From JAHIYG01 sp041306075 (GTDB lineage: Archaea; Altiarchaeota; Altiarchaeia; IMC4; SCGC-AAA252-I15), in contig JBFYKH010000056.1 in assembly GCA_041306075.1 (NCBI GenBank), forward strand, positions 1-30,233: 30,233 nucleotides of DNA. The letters are read 5' to 3'. The position numbers and the translations under genes are program-made. The notes below the pieces were generated by a model. It was not told the origin of the DNA and searched no databases. It saw only the letters and a list, made by a program, of their open reading frames with translations. Every line of letters begins with the position of its first letter. Position 1 is the stretch's first letter. Of the stretch, positions 7,247 through 14,137 are shown piece by piece.

Positions 7247-7972
7247 ATGCCAGCGCACATCGTCGCCGACGGCGTTTCCAAGACCTACTCGAAGGGATAC
7301 GCAGTGGAAGGCCTGTCTTTCACAGTCGAGCGGGGCGAGGTGTTCGGGTTCCTGGGCCCCAACGGCGCCGGGAAGACTACGACCCTGAGGATGATATGCG
7401 GGATACTCGACCCCACGGAGGGGAGGCTCACAGTCGGCGGGAAAGACACCGTGAAGGACAGGATAGCCGTCAAGGCGTCGACCGGATACCTGCCCGAAGA
7501 GGACTTCCTCTACGGCGACATGACGGTCCGGAACCACCTCGCATACATCGGCGAACTCTACGGCGTCGGCGGCCTCGGGGAGAGGATCGGGGAGACCCTG
7601 AGGGCCGTCGACATGGAATCCCACGTCAACGACCTGATAAAGACGCTGTCGAAGGGCCAGAGGAGGAGGGTGGCGATAGCGAAGACGCTCATACACGACC
7701 CGGACCTCGTCCTCCTGGACGAGGTCACGTCCGGCCTGGACCCGGTCTACTCCAAGAGGATGACGGACGTCGTCAGGGCCCTCCATGGGAGGGGCAAGAC
7801 GGTGGTGTTCTCGACGCATCTCCTCGACGAGGCCACCGAGCTGTGCGACCGCCTCCTCATAATCAGCGGGGGGAGGATGATGGCGCTCGGCACGCTCGAG
7901 GGGATACTCAAGGAGACGGGATGCGGGAACCTGGGCGACGCCTTCTTTAAGCTCGTGGAACCCAGAAGCTAG
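7247..7972 (+). CDS. ABC transporter ATP-binding protein
   Basis: This 241-residue nucleotide-binding subunit has all core motifs: Walker A GPNGAGKTT (about residue 41), a Q-loop position replaced by GYLPEE, signature LSKGQRRRVAIAKTL, Walker B LVLLDEVTSGLDP and the H-loop FSTHLLDEA. It belongs to the class that pairs with ABC-2 permeases (CcmA/NatA-like). The start is the ATG at 7247, about 28 bases after the TATA core; an open frame upstream to 7166 has no support. It diverges from the two permease genes and very likely powers them. The stop TAG overlaps the stop of the convergent small gene through a shared CTAG. Confidence 0.93.
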   Translation: MPAHIVADGVSKTYSKGYAVEGLSFTVERGEVFGFLGPNGAGKTTTLRMICGILDPTEGRLTVGGKDTVKDRIAVKASTGYLPEEDFLYGDMTVRNHLAYIGELYGVGGLGERIGETLRAVDMESHVNDLIKTLSKGQRRRVAIAKTLIHDPDLVLLDEVTSGLDPVYSKRMTDVVRALHGRGKTVVFSTHLLDEATELCDRLLIISGGRMMALGTLEGILKETGCGNLGDAFFKLVEPRS

Positions 7973-8127
7973 GCTTTAGGCGGCTTCGCGTAGAGGAGCT
8001 TGTCCGGGTGCGTCCTGGACATGAGGCGCTGTATGACGGGGCTCATCGTCTCGTCTATGAGCCTGTCCATCCCGGCGTCTATCTCGGCCCGGGTCTGCCT
8101 GGAAATCGCCTGCTGCGAGATTTTCAT
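7969..8127 (-). CDS. Small conserved-looking hypothetical protein (52 residues)
   Basis: This short gene encodes a charged, mainly helical protein starting MKISQQAISRQTRAEIDAG and ending in KPPKA. It contains no Cys and no membrane segment. A TATA-like box at 8157-8167 on the same strand is placed to give a short leader. The gene ends inside the CTAG that also ends the ABC ATPase gene. No family is recognised; the position of the promoter and tight packing are the main support for it being real. Confidence 0.5.
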   Translation of the reverse strand: MKISQQAISRQTRAEIDAGMDRLIDETMSPVIQRLMSRTHPDKLLYAKPPKA

Positions 8128-8133
8128 GCTTAG

Positions 8134-8144
8134 TGTTAATATAA
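8134..8144 (+). promoter_or_regulatory. TATA box for the Cys-rich lipoprotein
   Basis: GTTAATATAAT lies about 34 bases upstream of the ATG at 8173. It is interleaved with an opposite-strand box at 8157-8167 that would serve the small minus-strand gene, so the two promoters cross over each other. Confidence 0.4.
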
Positions 8145-8156
8145 TCGGAAAGACGC

Positions 8157-8167
8157 ACATATATAAG
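8157..8167 (-). promoter_or_regulatory. TATA box for the 52-residue protein
   Basis: The minus strand reads CTTATATATGT about 35 bases before the ATG at 8127. It lies only 6 bases before the start of the plus-strand gene, too close to serve that gene. Confidence 0.4.
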
Positions 8168-8172
8168 TTGTC

Positions 8173-9327
8173 ATGGGCACGTATAGGCTGCTTTTGGGCT
8201 TATTGGGCGTCGCCGCCCTGTGCGGATGCATCCTCGGCGGAGGCGGGGGAGACGACGCGGACGCGCTGGCCCGGGCCGAGGAGGACGAGTTCCTGGAGAA
8301 ATACCTGGCCGGGGGGAAGACGGGTGGGAAGGTCATAGACGTGCCACGGAACGTAGAGAACCGGACGGCGAAGCCCCAGACGACAACGACGACCACCCTG
8401 AAGCCGAAGCCATGCCCCTGGGAGTGCTGCAACGAGACCGGATACGAGCAAAAAGGCTGCGGCAGATGGTTCGCCTGCATCGACAGGAGGTGCGCTGACA
8501 GGCCGTGCCCGGGCGAATGCTGCGTCCTCGGCGACTACCAGGAGAAGAGGTGCAGGAGCCCGCTCGAATGCGTCAACTACACGTGCGTGAAGCCCGCCTG
8601 CCCGACGATGAGCGAATGCTGCCCGGCGGCGGACTACACGAACCCGAGGGAATGCGGCTACGGTTTCGCGTGCAGGGGGGGCGTGTGCGTCTCCGTCGAC
8701 ACCGACGGCGACAGCCTCGCGGACGCGGTTGAGAGGAACTACGGCACCGACCCGTTCAGTAATGACACCGACGGCGACGGACTCAGCGACTATGTCGAAG
8801 TCAAAATCACGGGCTCGAACCCCTTGGCGAAGAACACCGACGGCGACAGGTACGACGACGCCGTGGACGAGAGGCCGACTGTCACGGACTCCGCGTTAAT
8901 CAGGCTGACTCCGCAGATGGACCAGGAAGTAGATGCCGAAGTCAAGAAGGCCATCCTGATGCGCCTCGCCTACGGGCAGCCGCTGCCGGAAAACGGCACC
9001 GTCCTTGCGAGGTTCGAGTCGAACATAGCGTTGGCGAACACCGGCACCGACTATACGGACTACGTCAACTACACCCTCAGGGTCAGATACTGGTGCCCCG
9101 CCAACGCGGGGGTCCCGGGCGTGACGAACGAAACCTACTGGCCCCTAAAGGATATCAGGCTGCACGGCGGCAGGGTGCAGGCCGGCTCAAGGTACGTGAC
9201 GCACCACTCGCACAACATCACCGTCGGCGACATCCCGAAAGAGGCACTGGCCCCGCTCGCGTACGGCAGGGGCTGCAAGTTCGACTCCACCGTGACCGGC
9301 TTCGTCTACTACGAGCACTACTTTTAA
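8173..9327 (+). CDS. Cys-rich lipoprotein with calcium-binding thrombospondin type 3 repeats
   Basis: This 384-residue exported protein begins with a signal and lipobox (LCGC, lipidated Cys probably 19), then a Thr-rich linker. Three tandem modules of about 27-31 residues follow (roughly 77-175), each with the pattern C-P-x(2,3)-C-C ... C ... C ... C, six Cys each and probably disulfide-bonded outside the cell. Next come Asp-rich thrombospondin type 3-like repeats (DTDGDSLADAVE, DTDGDGLSDYVE, NTDGDRYDDAVD), a known calcium-binding fold. The C-terminal 150 residues contain several N-x-[ST] sites and a Cys pair but no domain I recognise. The role is likely structural or adhesive at the cell surface (inference). 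It has its own TATA box. Confidence 0.85.
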   Translation: MGTYRLLLGLLGVAALCGCILGGGGGDDADALARAEEDEFLEKYLAGGKTGGKVIDVPRNVENRTAKPQTTTTTTLKPKPCPWECCNETGYEQKGCGRWFACIDRRCADRPCPGECCVLGDYQEKRCRSPLECVNYTCVKPACPTMSECCPAADYTNPRECGYGFACRGGVCVSVDTDGDSLADAVERNYGTDPFSNDTDGDGLSDYVEVKITGSNPLAKNTDGDRYDDAVDERPTVTDSALIRLTPQMDQEVDAEVKKAILMRLAYGQPLPENGTVLARFESNIALANTGTDYTDYVNYTLRVRYWCPANAGVPGVTNETYWPLKDIRLHGGRVQAGSRYVTHHSHNITVGDIPKEALAPLAYGRGCKFDSTVTGFVYYEHYF

Positions 9328-9352
9328 CCCCCGGCGACCATATATACGCCGT

Positions 9353-9844
9353 ATGATAGGGATAATGGGCGACAGCCACGACAACGTCGAAGCCATCAGG
9401 AAGGCGGTGGAATTCTTCAACCAGCAGGGCGCCGACCTGGTCATACACACCGGAGACATAGTGTCGCCCTTCGCCATCGGCCACCTCAAGGGCCTGAAAG
9501 GCGAATTCAAGGCAGTCTTCGGCAACAACGAGGGAGACAGGCCCAACGTCATAAAGCGGGTCGAGGAGGCCGGGGGGGAGATAGCCGAGGTCCTAGAGTT
9601 CGAATACGACGAGAAGAAGCTGGTAGTCTACCACGGGCAGAATCCGGGCCTCCTGGACAGCCTGGTGAAGTCCAGGAAATACGACATAGTCGTGACGGGC
9701 CACACCCACACGCCAGAGGTGACGATGGACGACAACACGCTGGTAGTCAACCCGGGGGAGACGTGCGGCTACCTGACCGGGGCGAAGACCGTCGCGCTAC
9801 TCGACACCCGGGAGATGAAGGCCGACATACACGTGCTCAAATAG
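9353..9844 (+). CDS. YfcE/MJ0936-type metallophosphodiesterase
   Basis: This 163-residue protein has the compact calcineurin-like phosphoesterase fold of the MJ0936/YfcE group, which hydrolyses phosphodiesters with two metal ions. The metal ligands are all present: D7 and H9 (GDSHDN), D35 (HTGDIV), N58/N59 (FGNNEGD, where most relatives have GNCD), H94 (VYHGQ), and H117/H119 (TGHTHTPE). The final NPGETCGYLTG matches the family's NPGS end region. The length is typical. It starts 25 bases after the lipoprotein stop; TATA-like sequences occur at 9320-9327 and 9338-9347 and I cannot say which is used. The physiological substrate is not predictable. Confidence 0.9.
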   Translation: MIGIMGDSHDNVEAIRKAVEFFNQQGADLVIHTGDIVSPFAIGHLKGLKGEFKAVFGNNEGDRPNVIKRVEEAGGEIAEVLEFEYDEKKLVVYHGQNPGLLDSLVKSRKYDIVVTGHTHTPEVTMDDNTLVVNPGETCGYLTGAKTVALLDTREMKADIHVLK

Positions 9845-9845
9845 C

Positions 9846-10034
9846 TCACTTCTGCTTCAGGTCCCTTCTCTTGAGGCCGGACGCCTGGCCGAGCCCGTAG
9901 AGAGCAACCTTGTCCAGCTGGGCGTCCACGCCCGAGATGGCGCCATCCGCATCTACCCTCGCGTTCTGGTGGCCGCGCCGCCTCAACTCCTCCTGTGCGC
10001 TTGTCCTCTCCCGCTCGCTGAGCCGCCTCATCAT
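9846..10034 (-). CDS. Small hypothetical protein (62 residues)
   Basis: This short protein starts MMRRLSERERTSAQEELRRRG and is very basic and charged, with no membrane segment or Cys. It ends one base after the convergent phosphodiesterase gene. A good TATA box (10056-10065, minus strand CTTTTTATAC) lies 26 bases upstream, predicting a leaderless transcript, which is the best support that the gene is expressed. No family is recognised. A nucleic-acid-binding role would fit the charge but is a guess. Confidence 0.55.
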   Translation of the reverse strand: MMRRLSERERTSAQEELRRRGHQNARVDADGAISGVDAQLDKVALYGLGQASGLKRRDLKQK

Positions 10035-10055
10035 GGTAAAGGATGCGAAAGAGAC

Positions 10056-10065
10056 GTATAAAAAG
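10056..10065 (-). promoter_or_regulatory. TATA box for the 62-residue protein
   Basis: The minus strand reads CTTTTTATAC centred 26 bases before the ATG at 10034, the spacing expected for leaderless archaeal transcripts. Confidence 0.5.
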
Positions 10066-10077
10066 CCGTGCGGGTAA

Positions 10078-10085
10078 GTATATTC
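10078..10085 (+). promoter_or_regulatory. Possible TATA box for the CDIN1-like nuclease
   Basis: GTATATTC lies about 34 bases upstream of the ATG at 10115. Confidence 0.35.
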
Positions 10086-10114
10086 TGCGCCCGGGTGGAG
10101 TTGGCTGCGCGAAA

Positions 10115-10870
10115 ATGAACTCCACCGATTACGCGAAGATTTACCGGGAACTGAACTGCCGAGACGACGTGAAGAGGCTCTCGCGCGAATCCGGCCTGGA
10201 CGAGGACATGCTCCTGTCCATCCTGTCGCAGAAGATAGTCCGGAACACCAAGAGGAACTACTACGACATAAAGAACCGCGCCCCCACCCTCCTCGGCCAG
10301 TGGATACACGGGAGGAAGTTCACCGACATCGCCAGGAAGGAGGGCTTCCCGCCGGTGCTCACCGCCTCGCTCATGCTCCAGCACACCGGCATCAGCAAGA
10401 AGCAGTTCAAGAACTACATGAACAGCCCCGACACCATAGGGGACAGGAGGCTGAGGCAGGATCTGCAGGACGCCATGAAGGAGGAGCTCATCTACAGCCC
10501 CGAGGGCGCGAGGATGCAGTACGGCCGCGGCAAGGACGTGGAGATGATTGTGAAGAAGTGGCTCGACCTGAGGCGGATAAGGTACGTGACCGAGTACGAC
10601 GCCAAGAAGGGCCAGTACACGAAGACCCCGGACTTCAAGCTCGAGACGCCCTTCAAGGCGCAGGGGAGGTGGCTGAACTGGGTGGAGTGCAAGGCCAGCT
10701 TCGGCGACGAGAGCGAGTTCAAGCGGGACTACGGGAAACAGCTCAGCCACTACGTCAGCCTCTTCGGGCAGGGGATGGTGGTCTACTGGTACGGCTTCCT
10801 CGAGGACATGCCCCAGCACCTCCTCGACGACAAGATAATCCTCGTGGACCGTAGATTCTTCGAGGAGTGA
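10115..10870 (+). CDS. TPD-type nuclease, homologue of eukaryotic CDIN1 (C15orf41)
   Basis: This 251-residue protein matches the domain order of the CDAN1-interacting nuclease family: helical N-terminal half with helix-turn-helix character (about 66-103, FTDIARKEGFPPVL then GISKKQFKNYM), then a PD-(D/E)xK nuclease core. Core residues seen are TPDF (D173), WVECKASFGDE (E191, K193), Gln209 in KQLSHY, and the ending GQGMVVYWYGF, which closely resembles the human protein as I remember it. In humans mutation of CDIN1 causes congenital dyserythropoietic anaemia type I; archaeal homologues exist but their role is unclear (established knowledge). The start ATG 10115 was chosen because residues upstream do not resemble the family. 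It stands between a small protein and an antiporter, so context gives no function. Confidence 0.85.
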   Translation: MNSTDYAKIYRELNCRDDVKRLSRESGLDEDMLLSILSQKIVRNTKRNYYDIKNRAPTLLGQWIHGRKFTDIARKEGFPPVLTASLMLQHTGISKKQFKNYMNSPDTIGDRRLRQDLQDAMKEELIYSPEGARMQYGRGKDVEMIVKKWLDLRRIRYVTEYDAKKGQYTKTPDFKLETPFKAQGRWLNWVECKASFGDESEFKRDYGKQLSHYVSLFGQGMVVYWYGFLEDMPQHLLDDKIILVDRRFFEE

Positions 10871-10884
10871 CGCCGCCTTAGAGG

Positions 10885-10894
10885 GTTATAACCG
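10885..10894 (+). promoter_or_regulatory. TATA box (perfect palindrome) for the antiporter operon
   Basis: GGTTATAACC is a 10-base perfect palindrome about 33 bases before the ATG at 10922. Confidence 0.45.
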
Positions 10895-10921
10895 CAGACG
10901 GAAAATATTCGTCACCTGAAG

Positions 10922-12706
10922 ATGATAACCAACGTCATACTCTGGGACATCGGGTTCATAATAGTGTCGGCGACGCTCCTGGCCCACGTCGCCCGCATAC
11001 TGAGGCAGCCGCTCATACCAGCCCACGTCCTCGCAGGGGTCATAATAGGCCCCCTCGGCCTCAGGATAATCACCGACAGCGACGTCATAAGGACCCTCTC
11101 CGAGCTCGGCATAGCCTTCCTCCTGTTCATCGTCGGCCTCGAGCTCGACCTCAGGCGCCTCAGGGACATCGGCCTGGCCGCCACGGCGATAGCGGTGGTG
11201 AGCGGGGTCGCCATATTCCTCCTCGGGGGGGCGATAGCGTACCTCATCGGCTTCACCGCCGTCGAGGCCGTCTACATCGGCATAGGCCTCACGTTCTCGA
11301 GCACTATGATAGTCATCAAGGTGCTCTCCGACAAGAACGAGCTCGACACCCTCCACGGGAGGATAATCCTCGGAGTCCTCCTGATGCAGGACGTCATGGC
11401 CATACTCGCCCTCTCCGTCCTCGCGAGCCTGAACGACCTGTCCGCCGCGGCGATAGCGCAGTCGATGGTGTTCGGCCTCGGCCTCCTCTCCATAGCCATA
11501 GTCGGCAGCAGGTACGTGATACCCACCATCTTCAAGGCGATATCTAAGTCCCACGAGCTCATGTTCCTGACCGCCCTCTCCTTCTTCTTCCTCTTCGCGA
11601 AGATGAGCGACATGGCAGGGTTCTCGGTCGCCATAGGGGCGTTCGTGGCCGGCATGGCCATAGCCACCTTCCCCTACAACCTCGAGGTCGTGGGGAAGGT
11701 CAGGAGCCTCAGGGACTTCTTCGCCATCATATTCTTCGTCTCGCTAGGCCTCAAGATATGGGCGCCGGACCCCCTCGGGCTCGTCGCGCCCTCGATTGCG
11801 CTCCTGGGAGTTGTCCTGGCAGCCAAGCCGCTGATAATGATGCTCATGACGTCGGTGATGGGCTACGGCAGGCGCGTGTCCTTCCTCACCGGGATGTCGC
11901 TCTTCCAGGTCAGCGAGTTCTCGATGATAATCGCGATGCAGGGCCTCATGGCGGGAAACATTTCCGCGGAGGTGTTCTCCGTCATAGGCATAGTCGCCAT
12001 AGTCACCATCACCCTCACATCGTATGCGATAAAGTACGACAACCCGCTGTACCGCGCCCTCTCCAAGCAGCTCATCGTCCTGGAGAGGTTCTCGAACACG
12101 GAGAAGTCCATGATGCAGGACATCCCGGAGCCGGAGGGCAGGCACACCGTGATAGTCGGCTGCCACAGGCTCGGATACGCCATCGCGAAGACGCTGGAGA
12201 AGCTCGGGAGGGAGTACATCATCGTCGACTTCAACCCCGAGCGCGTCAAGACGCTCATAGACGAGGGGATGCCCTGCATATACGGGGACGTCGGGGACAT
12301 AGAGGTCCTGGACAAGCTGAGGCTCAAGAAGGCGGAGATGGTCGTATCCACGGTCGTGGACGACGAGGACAGCATGCTCCTCATAAGCGAGGCGAAGGCC
12401 AGCAACAGGAGGACGCCGGTGATAGTCACCGCCGAGAACGTCAGGGAGGCGCTCGAGCTCTACGACTACGGGGCGGACTACGTGATAGTGCCGAGGATGC
12501 TCTCAGGCGTCGTCGTCTCGAACCTGATGGAGGGGCATTTCGCGAGGGGCAGGAGGCTCGACGCCGTGAAGGACAGGCACATCAAGGAGCTCCTGAAGGT
12601 GGAGCACGAGGAGACGCTCAGCAAATACGAGTACTCGTTCGTCACCTCCATAGAGGAGAAGACCCAGGGCGACCATGAAACCCACCAGAGGAGGAGAAGC
12701 CTATAG
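10922..12706 (+). CDS. CPA2-family cation/proton antiporter with C-terminal TrkA-N domain
   Basis: This 594-residue protein has about 12-13 membrane helices (residues 4-370) of the KefB/KefC type, including HVLAGVIIGPLGL, FLLFIVGLELDL, GLTFSSTMIVIKVLSD, VLLMQDVMAILAL and FSVAIGAFVAGMAIA. It then has a Rossmann-type TrkA-N domain (about 405-520) that starts VIVGCHRLGYAIAKTLEKLG and has the acidic strand end VDFNPERV, suited to NAD(H) or nucleotide binding. Such proteins exchange K+ or Na+ for protons and are gated by the nucleotide bound to the soluble domain (family knowledge). The last 60 residues are charged. The 3' end overlaps the next gene by 32 bases, an unusually long overlap for this window. 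Confidence 0.93.
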   Translation: MITNVILWDIGFIIVSATLLAHVARILRQPLIPAHVLAGVIIGPLGLRIITDSDVIRTLSELGIAFLLFIVGLELDLRRLRDIGLAATAIAVVSGVAIFLLGGAIAYLIGFTAVEAVYIGIGLTFSSTMIVIKVLSDKNELDTLHGRIILGVLLMQDVMAILALSVLASLNDLSAAAIAQSMVFGLGLLSIAIVGSRYVIPTIFKAISKSHELMFLTALSFFFLFAKMSDMAGFSVAIGAFVAGMAIATFPYNLEVVGKVRSLRDFFAIIFFVSLGLKIWAPDPLGLVAPSIALLGVVLAAKPLIMMLMTSVMGYGRRVSFLTGMSLFQVSEFSMIIAMQGLMAGNISAEVFSVIGIVAIVTITLTSYAIKYDNPLYRALSKQLIVLERFSNTEKSMMQDIPEPEGRHTVIVGCHRLGYAIAKTLEKLGREYIIVDFNPERVKTLIDEGMPCIYGDVGDIEVLDKLRLKKAEMVVSTVVDDEDSMLLISEAKASNRRTPVIVTAENVREALELYDYGADYVIVPRMLSGVVVSNLMEGHFARGRRLDAVKDRHIKELLKVEHEETLSKYEYSFVTSIEEKTQGDHETHQRRRSL

Positions 12707-13352
12707 GGCCTACGGGCTACTCCGCAAAGCCTACGGGCCCCAGCACTGGTGGCCGGCGGAGACGGACTACGAGGTCTGCGTGGGCGCCATCCTCACCCAG
12801 TCCACGAGCTGGAGGAACGTTGAGCGAGCCGTCGGCAACCTGAAGGCCGCGGGGCTCTTAGGTAACGGCCGGATACTCTCGGCGGATAGCGCGAGGCTTG
12901 CCGGACTCATCAGGCCTTCCTTATACTATAACGTGAAGGCGAGGAAGCTCAAGGAGTTCGCAGGCTTCCTCGAGCGCGAGTACCGGGGGATGGTGGGGAA
13001 CATGCGCGGCGAGAGGACCGCCGCCCTCAGGGAGAAGCTCCTTTCCGTCTGGGGCCTCGGCCCCGAGACCGTCGACTCGATGCTCCTGTACGCCCTCGGG
13101 AGGCCGAGCTTCGTCGTCGACGCGTACACGAGGAGGATTTTCTCGCGCCTCGGCCTCACCGGCGAGGAAGCGTCGTACGACGAGCTGAAGGAGTACTTCG
13201 AGGAACGCCTCCCCAGGAAGGCCGGACTCTACAATGAATACCACGCCCTGATAGTCGAGCACGGCAAGAGCGTGTGCAGGACGAAGCCCAGGTGCGGCGT
13301 ATGCTGTCTGAGGAGCATGTGCGGATTTAAACAGGAGGCGCCCGATGACTAA
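12675..13352 (+). CDS. Endonuclease III-like DNA glycosylase (Mj-Mig/MagIII-like) with 4Fe-4S cluster
   Basis: This 225-residue base-excision enzyme starts in the antiporter tail. Visible marks are WWPAETDYEVCVGAILTQST near the N-terminus, a helix-hairpin-helix LLSVWGLGPETVD (about 122-134), the catalytic Asp in VVDAYTRR (D149), and the C-terminal iron-sulfur ligands C201, C207, C210 and C216. The Lys that gives endonuclease III its lyase activity normally follows the hairpin (G-x-G-x-K-T-A); here it reads GLGPETV, so a monofunctional glycosylase is likely, as in MagIII-type proteins (inference). The conserved C-P-x of the cluster loop is C-C-L, adding a fifth Cys at 211. It overlaps the following gene by 8 bases, which has a strong AGGAGG site within this gene's end. 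Confidence 0.9.
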   Translation: MKPTRGGEAYRAYGLLRKAYGPQHWWPAETDYEVCVGAILTQSTSWRNVERAVGNLKAAGLLGNGRILSADSARLAGLIRPSLYYNVKARKLKEFAGFLEREYRGMVGNMRGERTAALREKLLSVWGLGPETVDSMLLYALGRPSFVVDAYTRRIFSRLGLTGEEASYDELKEYFEERLPRKAGLYNEYHALIVEHGKSVCRTKPRCGVCCLRSMCGFKQEAPDD

Positions 13353-13791
13353 CGTGGAGAGGGAGCGACAGGGACGCGATCACGGGGAATTGCCGAAGCC
13401 CAAGAGACTGGCCTACGTCGAATCCTTCGGGGAGAGGCTCAGGGTGAGGCCGGGCTACGGGGCGAAGGGCGACATCACCGTCATAGGGAGGCTCCCGGGC
13501 GAGTCCAAAACCCAGTTGAAGGGCGCGGCCGGATGGGACGGGCCGAGGAGGTACTACGTCGCCAGCACGCTCGCCCACCCGGTCGCAGCCGACGCGCTGT
13601 CGACTTACATGGTGGACGCCGGATGCAAGCCGGAGAAGGGAGCCTTCCATGCCGTCAAATTCAACACCGACCCCCTCAGGGACGGCGTCATCGTCCTGGA
13701 CGCCGCGCCCGCCGACGGCGACATAGCCCTCGCCAAGGCGATATTCCGCGATATAGGCTATGCCGGGGCCGTCGAGCTGGGGGTCGTCTGA
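13345..13791 (+). CDS. Hypothetical protein (148 residues)
   Basis: The ATG at 13345 follows a strong AGGAGG ribosome site at 13333-13338 located inside the end of the glycosylase gene, so this is probably translated from the same transcript. The first 20 residues are charged and probably disordered. The remainder (about 25-148) looks like a small mixed alpha/beta domain with YYVASTLAHPVAADALS and VIVLDAAPADGDIALAKAIF. There are no Cys clusters, membrane segments or motifs that I recognise. The neighbouring repair-type glycosylase does not itself show what it does. Confidence 0.7.
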   Translation: MTNVERERQGRDHGELPKPKRLAYVESFGERLRVRPGYGAKGDITVIGRLPGESKTQLKGAAGWDGPRRYYVASTLAHPVAADALSTYMVDAGCKPEKGAFHAVKFNTDPLRDGVIVLDAAPADGDIALAKAIFRDIGYAGAVELGVV

Positions 13792-13828
13792 CGATATAAA
13801 CACGCCGCGACAATAGGAGGATATGGAG

Positions 13829-14131
13829 ATGATAGACGTCTACGTAACCTTCCCGAACGCGGAGGAGGCGCGCCGGGTGTCGCGGGAACTCATCAAAAAA
13901 CGCCTCATCGCATGCTCGAACATCCACCCCGTGGAGAGCATATACCGCTGGCGCGGGAAGGTCGAGGAGACCCTCGAGGTAGCGGCCCGCATGAAGGCCA
14001 GAAAGAGCGGCTGGAGGCGGCTCAGGGAGGAGATAGCGCGGCTCCACCCCTACGAGGTCCCGTGCATCATAATGCACGAGGCTCGGGCCAGCAAAAGCTA
14101 CGCGGACTGGGTACGGAAGGAGACTGCCTGA
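13829..14131 (+). CDS. cutA: CutA1-family divalent-cation tolerance protein
   Basis: This is a protein of about 100 residues and trimeric in known relatives. It carries the family landmarks VYVTFPNAEEARRVSRELI, the strand IACSNIHPVESIYRWRGKVEE and the ending PYEVPCIIMHEARASKSYADWV. CutA proteins bind Cu(II) and other metals, but their physiological role is debated (established knowledge). Two starts are possible: ATG at 13829, at ideal spacing from AGGAGG (13815-13820), and ATG at 13823. The second would fit a leaderless transcript from the TATA-like GATATAAAC at 13792-13800. The two signals imply different transcripts. The next gene starts 6 bases after the stop. Confidence 0.92.
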   Translation: MIDVYVTFPNAEEARRVSRELIKKRLIACSNIHPVESIYRWRGKVEETLEVAARMKARKSGWRRLREEIARLHPYEVPCIIMHEARASKSYADWVRKETA

Positions 14132-14137
14132 GGGGAA

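Noticed and set aside
11758..12678. 306-codon plus-strand frame inside the antiporter gene
   Set aside because: It is Arg/Gly/His-rich and typical of GC-rich shadow frames; the antiporter frame has clear membrane helices and a TrkA-N domain.
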